A stretch of 64,000 nucleotides of DNA from Ancylomarina salipaludis (GCF_004122035.1 NZ_SAXA01000006.1:62001-126000), one strand, 5' to 3'; positions 18,139 to 27,403 are shown, numbered from the stretch's first letter. The notes: generated by a model not told the origin, from the sequence alone. Numbers and translations: made by a program.

Positions 18139-19227
18139 TTAATGATGTTCTTCCACTGCCATTCCAAAATAAAGGGCAGATAAAAGAGTGAACACATAAG
18201 CCTGAATTAAGGCAACCAATAACTCCAGTACATCCATGAAAATAACAAAGAAGACCGAAACAACTGATGTTCCCATTCCGAGTGCCGGATTCATTTCTCC
18301 AAATATGAAAATCAGTGAAATGAAGGCCAATACAATCATGTGCCCGGCTGTTATATTAGCAAAAAGTCGGACCATCAACACAAATGGTTTTGTGAAAACA
18401 CCCATAAGTTCAACTAATGGCATCAAAGGCACAGGAAATTTCAACCACCAAGGTACTCCCGGCGTGTTGAAAATATGTTTCCAATAGTTTTTATTTCCAT
18501 TTATTGTTGTAATAATAAAAGTAAACAGTGCTAAAACCATAGTAATAGTAATATTCCCTGTTACATTGGCCCCACCTGGTAAGAATGGCACCAATCCCAT
18601 CATATTATTCAACCAAATAAAGAAAAAGATGGTCAACAAAAAGGGAACAAATTTTTTGTATTTTTTCTCACCAATAGCTGGCTTAGCAATCTCATCAATT
18701 ACAAAAACGATGATAGGCTCTAAAAATGCTTGAAGTCCCTTAGGCTCCTGTCCTTTTCTCCTCGTGTAAGTTTTAGCAACTGAAATAAAAATTAACAGAA
18801 GAAATAACATTGATATTAACATGGCGACAACATTCTTTGTCATAGAAATATCAAAAGGTCTGACTTGATGACCATCAACCAGCTCAACCACTTTCCCTCT
18901 GTATTCACCCTCTTTAGCCAATTCGAATCCTTTATAAGATGAATGCCCATGATGAAAATTACTCGACATGAATATATGGAAGCCTGAGTGCTGAGAGTAA
19001 ACAATTACAGGTAAGGGGGCAGTAAAATGAAAATCGCCATATGAAAAAACATGCCAATCGTACGCATCAGCAATGTGATCCATTATAAAGTTTCCAGGTT
19101 CAAATTTCTCTTTTTTGTGGCTCTCTTGATGAGTCTCGTGTTGTTGCTCATCGCTAACTGAAGCAAAAGCCGGAGTTAGACAGGTAAAAAAGAATGCGAT
19201 AAGTAAAAGTCGATGAATGTGCTTCAT
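18139..19227 (-). CDS. atpB: ATP synthase Fo a subunit
   Basis: 362 residues from ATG 19225-19227, chosen because it begins a signal peptide (MKHIHRLLLIAFFFTCLTPAFAS); the open frame extends 18 codons further without one. Bacteroidota AtpB proteins carry such a leader plus a His-rich periplasmic segment, seen here in QQHETHQESHKKEK. About six membrane helices follow, with the conserved FVLMVRLFANITAGHMIVL (the essential Arg) and LVALIQAYVFTLLSALYFGMAVEEHH near the C-terminus. It channels ions to the c-ring. Confidence 0.95.
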   Translation of the reverse strand: MKHIHRLLLIAFFFTCLTPAFASVSDEQQHETHQESHKKEKFEPGNFIMDHIADAYDWHVFSYGDFHFTAPLPVIVYSQHSGFHIFMSSNFHHGHSSYKGFELAKEGEYRGKVVELVDGHQVRPFDISMTKNVVAMLISMLFLLLIFISVAKTYTRRKGQEPKGLQAFLEPIIVFVIDEIAKPAIGEKKYKKFVPFLLTIFFFIWLNNMMGLVPFLPGGANVTGNITITMVLALFTFIITTINGNKNYWKHIFNTPGVPWWLKFPVPLMPLVELMGVFTKPFVLMVRLFANITAGHMIVLAFISLIFIFGEMNPALGMGTSVVSVFFVIFMDVLELLVALIQAYVFTLLSALYFGMAVEEHH

Positions 19228-19425
19228 TCCATTCGAAAATATCAGATTAATAAAACGGCATGTCACTTGCTTATGAAACAAGTTCCAACCGGAAATAACT
19301 TAAAATCAGTTCGGAACAAAACATGATAAAAACACCATGTTTTTCCCTTGGTACAAGGCCCTTTTTTTAAGCCCTCCAAATTTAATAAAAAAAAGACATA
19401 AGATACCAACTTGTCTTTATTTATC
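19228..19425 (-). promoter_or_regulatory. 198-base spacer with small hairpins ahead of atpB
   Basis: This gap between the AtpI-like gene and atpB contains AAACATG/CATGTTT near 19320-19342 and CCTTG-GTA-CAAGG just after it (19348-19360). Neither is followed on the minus strand by a clear U-tract. It may carry a second start point or a processing site for the atpB-E-F-H-A-G part of the operon. Confidence 0.3.
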
Positions 19426-19806
19426 TCACTTTGACTTTAGACTCTTCACTAAAGACGTGACCTCGAATACTGTATAAAAAATATAACAGCTTGCAAAATA
19501 CAAGATAAAACTCAGAGCTTCTGACCTATTCAAAAACACAAAAGCGATTACAATAGTCAAATTTAAAAATAGCTTGATAGAAAACCATGCCATAAAACTT
19601 GTATTAAATGCCATTGGACTTTTTTCTTTCTTTTTTAATAAGGCCGAATGCTGCACCAAATTAAAGATGAAAAAGTAGAGAATAATAAAGGGGAATATTG
19701 GATTAAACCAGGGGTTCAAAACCTCGTAAAATAATCCGGCAGTTAAAATCAGAAGAACCAAAGATAGTAATCCCAACTGAGAGATATGTTTTTTCATGTA
19801 TTTCAT
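19426..19806 (-). CDS. Small four-helix membrane protein in the ATPase operon (AtpI-like position)
   Basis: 126 residues with four predicted membrane helices (LLSLVLLILTAGLFY; IFPFIILYFFIFNLV; FMAWFSIKLFLNLTIVIAFVFL; ALSFILYFASCYIFYTVF). Two ATG starts, 19806 and 19797, are possible. It lies between atpZ and atpB, where other bacteria carry atpI, and its topology matches AtpI, a c-ring assembly helper. Sequence identity is not strong enough for me to assign that name. Confidence 0.6.
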   Translation of the reverse strand: MKYMKKHISQLGLLSLVLLILTAGLFYEVLNPWFNPIFPFIILYFFIFNLVQHSALLKKKEKSPMAFNTSFMAWFSIKLFLNLTIVIAFVFLNRSEALSFILYFASCYIFYTVFEVTSLVKSLKSK

Positions 19807-19873
19807 TTTAAAATTATAATCCGTGTTTTGATTTTCTCAAAATCTTCATGAAAATACAGAAAGTCTGAGGATT

Positions 19874-20119
19874 TTAACTATCCTTCTTAAAAAAATCCTT
19901 GAGGGCTATATACAAAGAAAGTATCACCCCCAGAAATGCACCAAAAACTGTGAATCCTGGAAAATCGTTTTCCAGATATTTATCAGCTTGCATGCCCGCG
20001 AATAATACTAACAATATAACGGCAATCATTTGAAATGCCAGACCAGAATATCTGGCAGCTTCTCTCAATTGCCTTTTTTTCTTTTCAGCATCTACCTTAT
20101 TTGACTGCTTTTTTTTCAT
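19874..20119 (-). CDS. atpZ: AtpZ/AtpI family protein
   Basis: 81 residues: a basic Lys/Arg-rich start (KKKQSNKVDAEKKKRQLREAARYSG), then two membrane helices (AFQMIAVILLVLFAGMQADKYL; FTVFGAFLGVILSLYIALKDFFKK). The G-A-x-x-G in helix 2 and the DKYL turn are typical of the family, which helps assemble ATP synthase and has been linked to divalent-ion transport. Its first 23 bases overlap the end of the bactofilin gene, indicating translational coupling. Confidence 0.85.
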   Translation of the reverse strand: MKKKQSNKVDAEKKKRQLREAARYSGLAFQMIAVILLVLFAGMQADKYLENDFPGFTVFGAFLGVILSLYIALKDFFKKDS

Positions 20120-20495
20120 CTTTTACGGCTGCTTCATTTCCCATTTTACATGTTCCTGTAAATTTAGCCCCAGGCTCAACAGAGATTTTTGCCGTATTGA
20201 TATTACCCAAAATTAAAGCGGATGATTTAAGACTAATCAGTTCACTTACGTAAATATTCCCTTCAATACGACCAGAAACGTCAATTGTCTGACAAGTGAT
20301 ATCACCTTCAACTTTCCCTGTTGGGCCAACAACAACCTTGCCTTTTACAATGATTTTACCTTTTACAAAACCATCAATTCGGATGTCTCTTGAAGCTTCA
20401 ATATCTCCATTAATAGAAGTTCCATCGCAAACTAAATTGACTGCTGTAGCCTGTACTTCGTTATTTCTGCTCATTTTATTTTTGCTTTTAAACAT
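20097..20495 (-). CDS. Bactofilin (polymer-forming cytoskeletal protein)
   Basis: 132 residues from ATG 20493-20495. The frame also opens 4 codons earlier with TTG. The core is the right-handed beta-helix of the bactofilin domain (DUF583), with repeated short rungs: GTSINGDIEASRDIRIDG, GKIIVKGKVVVGPTGKVEGDI, TIDVSGRIEGNIYV, LILGNINTAKISVEPGAKFTG. Bactofilins self-polymerise without nucleotide and anchor wall enzymes or polar structures. It is the first gene of the ATP synthase unit, and its end overlaps atpZ by 23 bases. Confidence 0.9.
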   Translation of the reverse strand: MFKSKNKMSRNNEVQATAVNLVCDGTSINGDIEASRDIRIDGFVKGKIIVKGKVVVGPTGKVEGDITCQTIDVSGRIEGNIYVSELISLKSSALILGNINTAKISVEPGAKFTGTCKMGNEAAVKDEKKAVK

Positions 20496-20643
20496 TTTAG
20501 TAATCAATTTTTAATCCCAACTTCATAATCCATTAAAAAAAATCAAGTCTTATAAAGATAGAATCTAATCCCACAAAAACAGAACACTTATCTATTCTGA
20601 TTGATCGTTAATCAAAATATCGCATTCAATTTTTCAAGTTCCA

Positions 20644-20651
20644 CAAATATA
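20644..20651 (-). promoter_or_regulatory. Putative -7 box for the bactofilin-ATP synthase operon
   Basis: The minus strand reads TATATTTG, a perfect TAnnTTTG match, about 150 bases before the bactofilin start. The -33 element is not convincing. The remaining spacer 20496-20809 is AT-rich without a gene. Confidence 0.45.
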
Positions 20652-20809
20652 AAAAAAGCATACAGACCTACATCTTTTTTTAGCTTTTTTTAATTTTCTC
20701 ACCACACTTTATATCAATCGAATTCAAATTCTAATGGCTTTCTCCCGGGATGAAACTCGAAACCTAAACGCGATGGATTGATTATTTATTGAATACATAA
20801 CAAGAAAAA

Positions 20810-20832
20810 AGATGTCCGAAATATGGACATCT
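20810..20832 (-). terminator. Terminator of the glutathione-peroxidase-family gene
   Basis: An 8-bp stem AGATGTCC/GGACATCT with a 7-base loop, followed on the minus strand by TTTTTTCTTG. It lies 38 bases after the stop codon. Confidence 0.85.
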
Positions 20833-20869
20833 TAAATTTGAAATAAAAAATAACTCCAGCGAATTAAAC

Positions 20870-21496
20870 TTAAAGATCACTTAGCATATCAGCGATTTCT
20901 TTTTCAAAATCTTTAGGCGGAACATTAGGCTCAATACGACGAACCAGCTTGCCACTTCTATCAATTATAAATTTGGTAAAATTCCATTTAATACCATTGC
21001 CTTCATAAATTTCCGGAAATTTCTCACTCAAAAAAGATTTGAATTTCTGCCCAGATGCTGAATCATCAAAACCCATAAATGGTTTTTGTGAGGTGAGCAT
21101 TTTATAAAGTGGATGAGCATTTTCGCCCCTCACTTCCATTTTTTCAAACATGGGGAAACTAACCCCGTAATTCTTATGGCAAAACTCAGCTATTTCAGTT
21201 GCATTACCCGGCTCCTGTCCTAAAAACTGATTACAAGGGATACCCAATATAACCAGCCCCTGATTTTTATATTTTTCATACATGGCCTCCAATCCTTCGT
21301 ACTGAGGTGTTAAACCACATTTACTGGCCGTGTTCACAATAAGAACCACTTTACCTTTAAAAGAACTCATTGGCACTTCCTCTCCCGATAAAGCATTCAA
21401 TTTAAAATCATAAAATTTAGCCGGCTTTTGCTGAGCCTGTAAAGGCATTACAAAGAGACTCATCAGAATTATAGTACACATACTTATTGCTTTCAT
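20870..21496 (-). CDS. Exported glutathione peroxidase family protein (thioredoxin-fold peroxidase)
   Basis: 208 residues from ATG 21494-21496. I prefer this start because it begins a signal peptide (MKAISMCTIILMSLFVMPLQAQQ); the open frame runs 52 codons further upstream without likeness to the family. Landmarks: FKGKVVLIVNTASKCGLTPQYEGL (peroxidatic Cys in place of selenocysteine), LGIPCNQFLGQEPG (resolving Cys and Gln) and IKWNFTKFIIDRSGKLVRR (Trp-Asn-Phe of the catalytic tetrad). It should reduce hydroperoxides in the periplasm, with thioredoxin-like donors more likely than glutathione. It is monocistronic and divergent from hemN. Confidence 0.92.
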   Translation of the reverse strand: MKAISMCTIILMSLFVMPLQAQQKPAKFYDFKLNALSGEEVPMSSFKGKVVLIVNTASKCGLTPQYEGLEAMYEKYKNQGLVILGIPCNQFLGQEPGNATEIAEFCHKNYGVSFPMFEKMEVRGENAHPLYKMLTSQKPFMGFDDSASGQKFKSFLSEKFPEIYEGNGIKWNFTKFIIDRSGKLVRRIEPNVPPKDFEKEIADMLSDL

Positions 21497-21661
21497 CTTT
21501 CTATTTATTTTATATTTATCAGGCAAGTTATTCATAAAAGATGAAATAAAAGACAAAATCATCCTAAATATTATTTCTCTAAACTCAATCTTATTAATCA
21601 TAGAAAATAAAAACCATTTTAAGAGAAATATAACTAAGCGATGAACATTCACAAAAAAAGA

Positions 21662-21669
21662 TATCTTTG
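21662..21669 (+). promoter_or_regulatory. Putative -7 box of hemN
   Basis: TATCTTTG on the plus strand, a TAnnTTTG match, 45 bases before the hemN start. The -33 element is not clear. Confidence 0.4.
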
Positions 21670-21713
21670 TATGATTCAGTATAGATTTTGAAGAACAACC
21701 AAGTCATAATATT

Positions 21714-23078
21714 ATGAATAAAGAAGCTCTAATAGATAAATATAACGTCCCCGTACCACGATATACCAGTTATCCAACGGTTCCGTTCTGGGGAAACGAA
21801 ACACCTGATGTCAAGCAATGGTTCAAACATGTAAAACGTTGTTTTTCAGAATCGAACCAAACAAAAGGGATCAGTATTTATATTCATTTGCCATACTGCG
21901 AAAGACTTTGTACTTATTGTGCCTGCACTAAAGTTATCACTCGTAATCACAAAGTTGAGGATTCATATATTGATGCACTTCTACAGGAATGGCAAATCTA
22001 TTTGAATGAATTCGATGAAAAACCTATACTTAGAGAACTTCATCTTGGTGGAGGAACGCCAACCTTCTTCAGTCCTGAAAATCTGAAACGATTAATAAAT
22101 GGAATCAAGTCAGGTTCAACCTTGCACACCGAATATGAGTTCAGTTTTGAAGGTCACCCCAACAATACAACCCGTGAGCACATGCAAGCTCTATACGAAG
22201 TTGGTTTCAGAAGAGTGAGTTTTGGTGTTCAGGATTTTGACCCGGAGGTTCAGAGAGTCATCAACCGACTTCAATCCTACGAAACGGTTAAAGAAGTTAC
22301 TGAAATTGCACGAGAAATCGGCTATCATTCGGTTAATTACGATTTGATTTATGGTCTTCCTAAACAAAAATTAAGCTCGATAAAAGATACGTTTGATAAA
22401 GTTTCTGAATTGAAACCTGACAGAATCGCCTATTATTCATACGCTCATGTACCCTGGAAAAGCAAAGGACAACGTTTGTTTACTGAAGAAGATATTCCAA
22501 ACAGTGCCGGCAAAAGAGCGCTATACGACCTGGGAAAAGAAAAACTTGCTGAACTGGGCTACGATGATGTAGGAATGGATCACTTCTCACTACCACATGA
22601 TAACTTATATCAAGCCAAAATTGAGAAGCGTCTCCACCGAAACTTCATGGGATATAACACGTCTCATACTGAACTTTTGATTGGTTTAGGGGCCTCATCT
22701 ATCTCAGATGCAAAATATGCATATGCTCAAAATCCAAAAGAAATACACCTTTACAAAGCCGCCTCAGAAAAAGGCGAATTAAACTTGGTTAAAGCCTGTA
22801 ACCTTACGGATGAAGATTTGCAAGTGAAAAAAGCCATCCTTGACATTTCGTGCAGAAGAGAGTTGGTGTTCTCAGATGAATTGAAACCTTATCTGGCTGA
22901 AACCATTGAGAGTGAGTTGCAGATTATGGCTGACGAAGGCATCTTAACGTTCGACACTGAGAAATTAGAAGTGACTGATTTGGGTATGACTTTCTTGCGA
23001 AATATCTGTAAGTTATTCGATAATCGACTTAGAAATGCCAAAGCAGGCGAGAGCAATATGTTTTCAAAAGCCATCTAA
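21714..23078 (+). CDS. hemN: Oxygen-independent coproporphyrinogen III oxidase
   Basis: 454 residues. This radical-SAM enzyme decarboxylates coproporphyrinogen III to protoporphyrinogen IX without oxygen. The cluster motif is YIHLPYCERLCTYCACTKV (CxxxCxxC with the extra Cys of true HemN), with GGGTPTFFSPENL and FEGHPNNTT for SAM binding and GVQDFDPEVQRVINRLQ further on. The N-terminal YNVPVPRYTSYPTVPFW is the HemN trip-wire segment. Full length and C-terminal HemN domain (RNFMGY..GLGASSISD) distinguish it from HemW. It is followed 51 bases later by yihY. Confidence 0.96.
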   Translation: MNKEALIDKYNVPVPRYTSYPTVPFWGNETPDVKQWFKHVKRCFSESNQTKGISIYIHLPYCERLCTYCACTKVITRNHKVEDSYIDALLQEWQIYLNEFDEKPILRELHLGGGTPTFFSPENLKRLINGIKSGSTLHTEYEFSFEGHPNNTTREHMQALYEVGFRRVSFGVQDFDPEVQRVINRLQSYETVKEVTEIAREIGYHSVNYDLIYGLPKQKLSSIKDTFDKVSELKPDRIAYYSYAHVPWKSKGQRLFTEEDIPNSAGKRALYDLGKEKLAELGYDDVGMDHFSLPHDNLYQAKIEKRLHRNFMGYNTSHTELLIGLGASSISDAKYAYAQNPKEIHLYKAASEKGELNLVKACNLTDEDLQVKKAILDISCRRELVFSDELKPYLAETIESELQIMADEGILTFDTEKLEVTDLGMTFLRNICKLFDNRLRNAKAGESNMFSKAI

Positions 23079-23129
23079 TTTTGTAGCTTTACATAGCAAT
23101 AGTGTATTGTTATTTAAAACGTCAGCAAA

Positions 23130-24479
23130 ATGATCATTAAATTAAAGACCCGCTTCAATCAACTTATGAACTTCCTAAGTCAGGGTGTTTGGAGTATGCG
23201 TTTAAAAGATTTATCCGGTTCTCGTTATTTTTTGATGAGACAGTTGCGAATCTATTTATTGGCAATCAAAGGGTTTTACGAGGATAAGTGTCAGTTGAGA
23301 GCTTCTGCCCTCACCTTTTATTCTCTGCTATCTGTTGTTCCCGTTTTAGCGATGTTTTTTGGTATTGCCAAAGGTTTCGGTTTAGATCAGCGTCTGGAAA
23401 AAGAGCTTACCAAAAGTTTGGCTGGTCAGGAAGAAGTTCTTACCTGGCTGATTCAGTTTGCCAATAAAATGCTGGAAAATACCAAAGGAACTCTAATTGC
23501 GGGTTTAGGCTTTATTATTCTATTTTGGGCTGTTATCAAGGTTCTGAGCAATATTGAGGAGGCATTTAATGATGTTTGGCAAATAAAAAAAGGCCGAAGC
23601 TGGGGACGTAAATTTTCTGACTATACGTCCATCATGATTTTTGGACCGATTCTTCTCATTGGCTCCAGTGCTGTCACTGTTTTCATCAAATCAAAGGTCA
23701 GTGGGTTTATCGATGGGAATACCATGCTCGAAGCGGTTGGTCCCCTGCTGTTTTTCCTAATTAACCTGATTCCTTATGTTCTTGTTTGGGTTCTTTTCAC
23801 AATCATATATGTGTTTATGCCCAACACGCGGGTTAATGTAAAATCAGGTATTCTGGCAGGAATTGTGGCAGGTACAATTTACCAGCTACTTCAGATTGTT
23901 TACATCGAATTTCAGGGAAGCGTCACCTCATACAACGCGATATATGGTAGTTTTGCAGCTTTACCTCTGTTCCTTATTTGGCTACAACTGAGTTGGCTTG
24001 TCGTCCTCTTTGGGGCTGAAATATCCTTTGCTGAACAGAATGTTGAGAGTTATGAATTTGAGGCTGAATCAACTCAAATTTCACACAGTTTCCGACGATT
24101 ACTTAGTATAATCCTTGTTCATAAAATTGTCCGAAACTTTACACAGGATAAACGTCCATACCGTGCCAAAGATATCTCCCAGGAACTCGAAATGCCTATT
24201 CGTTTAACCCGTGAAATTATTTTTGATTTGGTTAATTGCGGACTCATATCAGAACTCACCACAGGAAGAGATAAGGAAACAGCTTACGCACCAGCCTTTG
24301 ATATTGCAGATATGAGCCTAAACAGAGTCATCACCTCCTTGGAAGAATATGGCTCTGATGATATTCCTGTAAAAAAGGATAGGGTATATGACACCTTAAC
24401 TCATCATATAAATGAGTATAAGATAAAATTTGAAAAAGAAAGTGGAAATGTGCTGTTGAAAGATGTTGAGATGGATTGA
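23130..24479 (+). CDS. YihY/BrkB family inner-membrane protein with C-terminal winged-helix-like part
   Basis: 449 residues. Residues about 45-310 are the YihY domain: QLRASALTFYSLLSVVPVLAMFFGIAKG, TKGTLIAGLGFIILFWAVIKVLSNIEEAFNDVW, then several helices (LLFFLINLIPYVLVWVLFTIIYVFMPNTRV; LPLFLIWLQLSWLVVLFGAEISFA). The last 130 cytosolic residues include ISQELEMPIRLTREIIFDLVNCGLI, a small winged-helix-like fold. The function of the family is not settled: it was once called RNase BN in error and is now viewed as a membrane transporter or exporter. It sits downstream of hemN on the same strand. Confidence 0.85.
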   Translation: MIIKLKTRFNQLMNFLSQGVWSMRLKDLSGSRYFLMRQLRIYLLAIKGFYEDKCQLRASALTFYSLLSVVPVLAMFFGIAKGFGLDQRLEKELTKSLAGQEEVLTWLIQFANKMLENTKGTLIAGLGFIILFWAVIKVLSNIEEAFNDVWQIKKGRSWGRKFSDYTSIMIFGPILLIGSSAVTVFIKSKVSGFIDGNTMLEAVGPLLFFLINLIPYVLVWVLFTIIYVFMPNTRVNVKSGILAGIVAGTIYQLLQIVYIEFQGSVTSYNAIYGSFAALPLFLIWLQLSWLVVLFGAEISFAEQNVESYEFEAESTQISHSFRRLLSIILVHKIVRNFTQDKRPYRAKDISQELEMPIRLTREIIFDLVNCGLISELTTGRDKETAYAPAFDIADMSLNRVITSLEEYGSDDIPVKKDRVYDTLTHHINEYKIKFEKESGNVLLKDVEMD

Positions 24480-24623
24480 TAATTTGTTTAACTATAAGTA
24501 TGATGTAAATGGGAAAACTCAATATCTAAATTGAAACAACTGGACCCAACACATTTCCATCTATTGAATTGATTTAAAAGACAAGGACATAAAATTTAAA
24601 TATTAATCCTAAATTAAATCCTC

Positions 24624-25406
24624 ATGATTCGACTCCTATCAGTACTCATAGCAAGCGTTCTGCTCAACACATCCTGTTGTCTCAAAAATGATACAAAAGT
24701 TGAAACGCCTTGCCCCCAGAAGAAAAAACAATGTCCGGAACTGGTTGAATTTTATGCTCCGGATTCGCTTAAAATCTCAGCTCAACTTTATCAAATTGAT
24801 GACAGTTCTCCTTTTATTTTACTTTGCCATCAGGCACGTTTTAATAAATTTGAATATGCTGGTATTGCTGAACGCCTGAACAATATGGGATTCAACTGTA
24901 TGGCCATAGACCAGCGATCAGGAGGACCAATTGGCAATCAACAAAACCTCACCTGCTTAAGAGCTTTAAAGCTCGGCAAATCCATTGATTATCTTGATGC
25001 CGAACAGGATATCAAAGCTGCCATTCGTTATGCCAATACGAAACTCAACACCAGAGTTATTCTCTGGGGAAGCTCCTATTCATCAACTCTAGCCTTGTAT
25101 TTGGCTGCCGAAATGGATGAAATTAGCGCTGTATTGGCCTTTAGCCCCGGTAATTATTTTGCCGATACAAAGGGTAGTCTCATCGATATCTTAAGTGACT
25201 TTAATAAGCCAATGTTCCTGACGAGTTCAAAACAAGAAGCAGAAGCGGTTAGCCAATTAATCGGCAAACACAAACTTGTCGAAAATCAAACCCAATTTAT
25301 TCCCAAAGGCAATGGTCATCATGGATCAAAAGCTATGTGGATCAACCAAATTGACAGTGAAGAATATTGGCTTGCAGTCGCCCTTTTCTTAAAACAAGTG
25401 AAATAA
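24624..25406 (+). CDS. Alpha/beta hydrolase lipoprotein
   Basis: 260 residues. The signal peptide ends at a lipobox (LLNTSC) followed by another Cys. The fold markers are FILLCHQARFNKFEYAGIAERL near residue 70, GFNCMAIDQRSGG, the nucleophile elbow WGSSYSSTLAL (catalytic Ser), FNKPMFLTSSKQEA for the acid region, and GNGHHGSKAM for the catalytic His. All three catalytic residues appear present. The closest group is the dienelactone hydrolase/serine aminopeptidase type. The substrate is unknown. It is monocistronic and ends in a strong terminator shared with the convergent ilvE. Confidence 0.82.
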   Translation: MIRLLSVLIASVLLNTSCCLKNDTKVETPCPQKKKQCPELVEFYAPDSLKISAQLYQIDDSSPFILLCHQARFNKFEYAGIAERLNNMGFNCMAIDQRSGGPIGNQQNLTCLRALKLGKSIDYLDAEQDIKAAIRYANTKLNTRVILWGSSYSSTLALYLAAEMDEISAVLAFSPGNYFADTKGSLIDILSDFNKPMFLTSSKQEAEAVSQLIGKHKLVENQTQFIPKGNGHHGSKAMWINQIDSEEYWLAVALFLKQVK

Positions 25407-25410
25407 AAAA

Positions 25411-25435
25411 GAGGGCGTTCATGCAGAACGCCCTC
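25411..25435. terminator. Bidirectional terminator between the hydrolase gene and ilvE
   Basis: A perfect 10-bp GC-rich stem GAGGGCGTTC/GAACGCCCTC with a 5-base loop. A-run on the left and TCCTGTTTTA on the right supply U-tracts for both strands, fitting two convergent genes. Confidence 0.92.
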
Positions 25436-25458
25436 TCCTGTTTTATATCTCGAATGAA

Positions 25459-26475
25459 TTAAAATTCGATGATCGTATTCCAGTTATGCTTGTCTTCAAT
25501 CGTTCCGTACTGAATACCACGCAAAGTTTCATACAATTTAAAGCTTGTTTCTCCAGCCTCATCACCGTAGAAATAATCCACCTTATTATCCGCATCAACA
25601 ATCTTACGAATTGGAGAAATAACAGCAGCAGTACCACAAGCTCCAGCTTCAGTGAAGTCAGCTAGTTCCTCTACAGTAATCTGTCTGCGCTCTACCTTCA
25701 TTCCCAAATCTTCAGCAATCTGGCACAAACTTTTGTTTGTAATAGATGGCAAAATTGAATTCGACTTAGGAGTCACATAAGTGTTATCTTTAATTCCGAA
25801 GAAGTTAGCAGGACCACACTCATCAATGTATTTCTTTTCTTTTGCATCAAGGAATAATACTGCAGAATATCCCTCATCATGAGCACGTGTTCCACCTCTT
25901 AAAGATGAAGCATAGTTTCCACCCACTTTGATGGTACCTGTTCCCTGAGGAGCTGCACGATCGTACTCGCGATAAATCACATAATCAGTTGGTTTGAAAC
26001 CTTCTTTGAAATATGGGCCTACCGGCATTACAAATACAGCAAAGGTATATTCCTTCGCAGGACTTACACCAACTTGTGCACCATTTCCAAAAAGAACCGG
26101 GCGAATATAAAGAGAAGCACCTGACTCATATGGAGGAATCCATCTTGCATTCAGTTTGATGGCTTTAATTACAGCCTCTTCAAACAATTCCAATGGCATT
26201 TCGGCCATCATGATACCATGAGACGAACTTTGAAGACGCTTTCCGTTCTCATCGATACGGAACACTCTTACTTTTCCATCAGGACCTTTAAATGCTTTTA
26301 AACCTTCGAAAGCTTGCTGTCCGTAATGTAATCCGGTAGCTGCAATATGTACATTTACCTGATCAGATGAAGAAACTTCTAATTCTCCCCATTTTCCATC
26401 ACGATAGTGACAACGAACATTATAATCAGTTTTGGTATAACCAAAGCCAAATTCTTTCCAGTTTATATTTTCCAT
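25459..26475 (-). CDS. ilvE: Branched-chain amino acid aminotransferase
   Basis: 338 residues. PLP-dependent interconversion of Leu/Ile/Val and their 2-oxoacids. Landmarks of the class IV aminotransferases: GLHYGQQAFEGLKAF, RIDENGKRLQSS, the PLP lysine region GTIKVGGNYASSL, EKKYIDECGPANFFG and the ILPSITNKSLCQIAEDLG block. The length and layout match the BCAT form. It is transcribed alone from a promoter near 26551. Confidence 0.95.
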   Translation of the reverse strand: MENINWKEFGFGYTKTDYNVRCHYRDGKWGELEVSSSDQVNVHIAATGLHYGQQAFEGLKAFKGPDGKVRVFRIDENGKRLQSSSHGIMMAEMPLELFEEAVIKAIKLNARWIPPYESGASLYIRPVLFGNGAQVGVSPAKEYTFAVFVMPVGPYFKEGFKPTDYVIYREYDRAAPQGTGTIKVGGNYASSLRGGTRAHDEGYSAVLFLDAKEKKYIDECGPANFFGIKDNTYVTPKSNSILPSITNKSLCQIAEDLGMKVERRQITVEELADFTEAGACGTAAVISPIRKIVDADNKVDYFYGDEAGETSFKLYETLRGIQYGTIEDKHNWNTIIEF

Positions 26476-26550
26476 CTTTCGTTAAGAATTTTACGATTAG
26501 TAAAGGATATTTGTTGTGTTTTGTTCTTTTTAAGTATAAAATATACAACA

Positions 26551-26558
26551 CAAAGATA
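26551..26558 (-). promoter_or_regulatory. Putative -7 box of ilvE
   Basis: TATCTTTG on the minus strand (TAnnTTTG match), 76 bases before the ilvE start. Confidence 0.4.
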
Positions 26559-26602
26559 TCAAGATATTTGGTCTTTTCACCTTCAATTTGTTTGATTTTC
26601 GT

Positions 26603-27403
26603 CTATTCTACTTTCAATTCAACAAAATATCCGTTGTGTTTCCGAATATTTATAACTTTACCGTCTTCAAACATTAAATACTGCCCTTTTATCCCCTTCA
26701 ACTCGCCTTCATACAAATCAAGTTTATCGAAACTAAGGCTAGTTATTTTTTCAGGATATTGCGCTACCGGATAATTCAATTCCCAAATATCATCTTCAGG
26801 ACTCAAGTATTGCTGAAGTTCAGGATGCAACAAACCTGCAGCTTTTTGTTTCTCCATTTTTAAATCCACGGAGATCTCTCCCTCATCTTTAAGCATAGCT
26901 CTCCAATTGGTTTTATCAGCAAAATGCTCTTTCAGGGCAACCTCAATCACACCGGCAATATGTCGGTTTGGCGTTTTAGCAAGCTTTATAGCCCTTACTG
27001 CACCTTGGTCAATCCAACGGGTAGGAATCTGCGATTCACGCGTTACACCCACTTTTAAATTACTTGAATAAGCCAAATATACATAGTGAGGTTTCAATGC
27101 ATGTTCTTTCGACCACTCCATATCTCTCGAAATGCCCAAATACGATTCATCCAGCTCCGGATTCATAATGCTGGTATCGGTTTCGGGCAAAGATTTAAAG
27201 CAAGTATAACAATAGCCTTGCGAAAATGAAGTCTTGGTTTGCTTGCCACAATGCACACAATTAATCTGATGCAGATACGTCCAGGTTAACTTTTTGCCAA
27301 TAAGCCCGTTCATATCAACAAAAGCATCTCCAATAGGAAGTTCATAAGTAATCACATCCTTAAGTTGAGTTCGCATTTTAAGCAAGTTCCCTTTATATAG
27401 CAT
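26603..27403 (-). CDS. DUF2797 zinc-ribbon protein
   Basis: 266 residues. The N-terminus MLYKGNLLKM is the typical family start, so the first ATG is kept. A zinc-ribbon-like set of four cysteines (CVHCGKQ and CYTCF) lies at residues 50-75, and the middle contains HYVYLAYSSNLKVGVTRESQIPTRWIDQGA, a GIY-YIG-like pattern (VYLAYSS..KVGVTR). No catalytic role has been shown for the family. It ends in the spacer before ilvE and starts 39 bases downstream of the tlpA-like gene, and the two may be co-transcribed. Confidence 0.85.
   Translation of the reverse strand: MLYKGNLLKMRTQLKDVITYELPIGDAFVDMNGLIGKKLTWTYLHQINCVHCGKQTKTSFSQGYCYTCFKSLPETDTSIMNPELDESYLGISRDMEWSKEHALKPHYVYLAYSSNLKVGVTRESQIPTRWIDQGAVRAIKLAKTPNRHIAGVIEVALKEHFADKTNWRAMLKDEGEISVDLKMEKQKAAGLLHPELQQYLSPEDDIWELNYPVAQYPEKITSLSFDKLDLYEGELKGIKGQYLMFEDGKVINIRKHNGYFVELKVE

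Noticed and set aside
21497..21652. N-terminal extension of the glutathione peroxidase gene
   Set aside because: The upstream codons are not family-like and the signal peptide begins at 21496.
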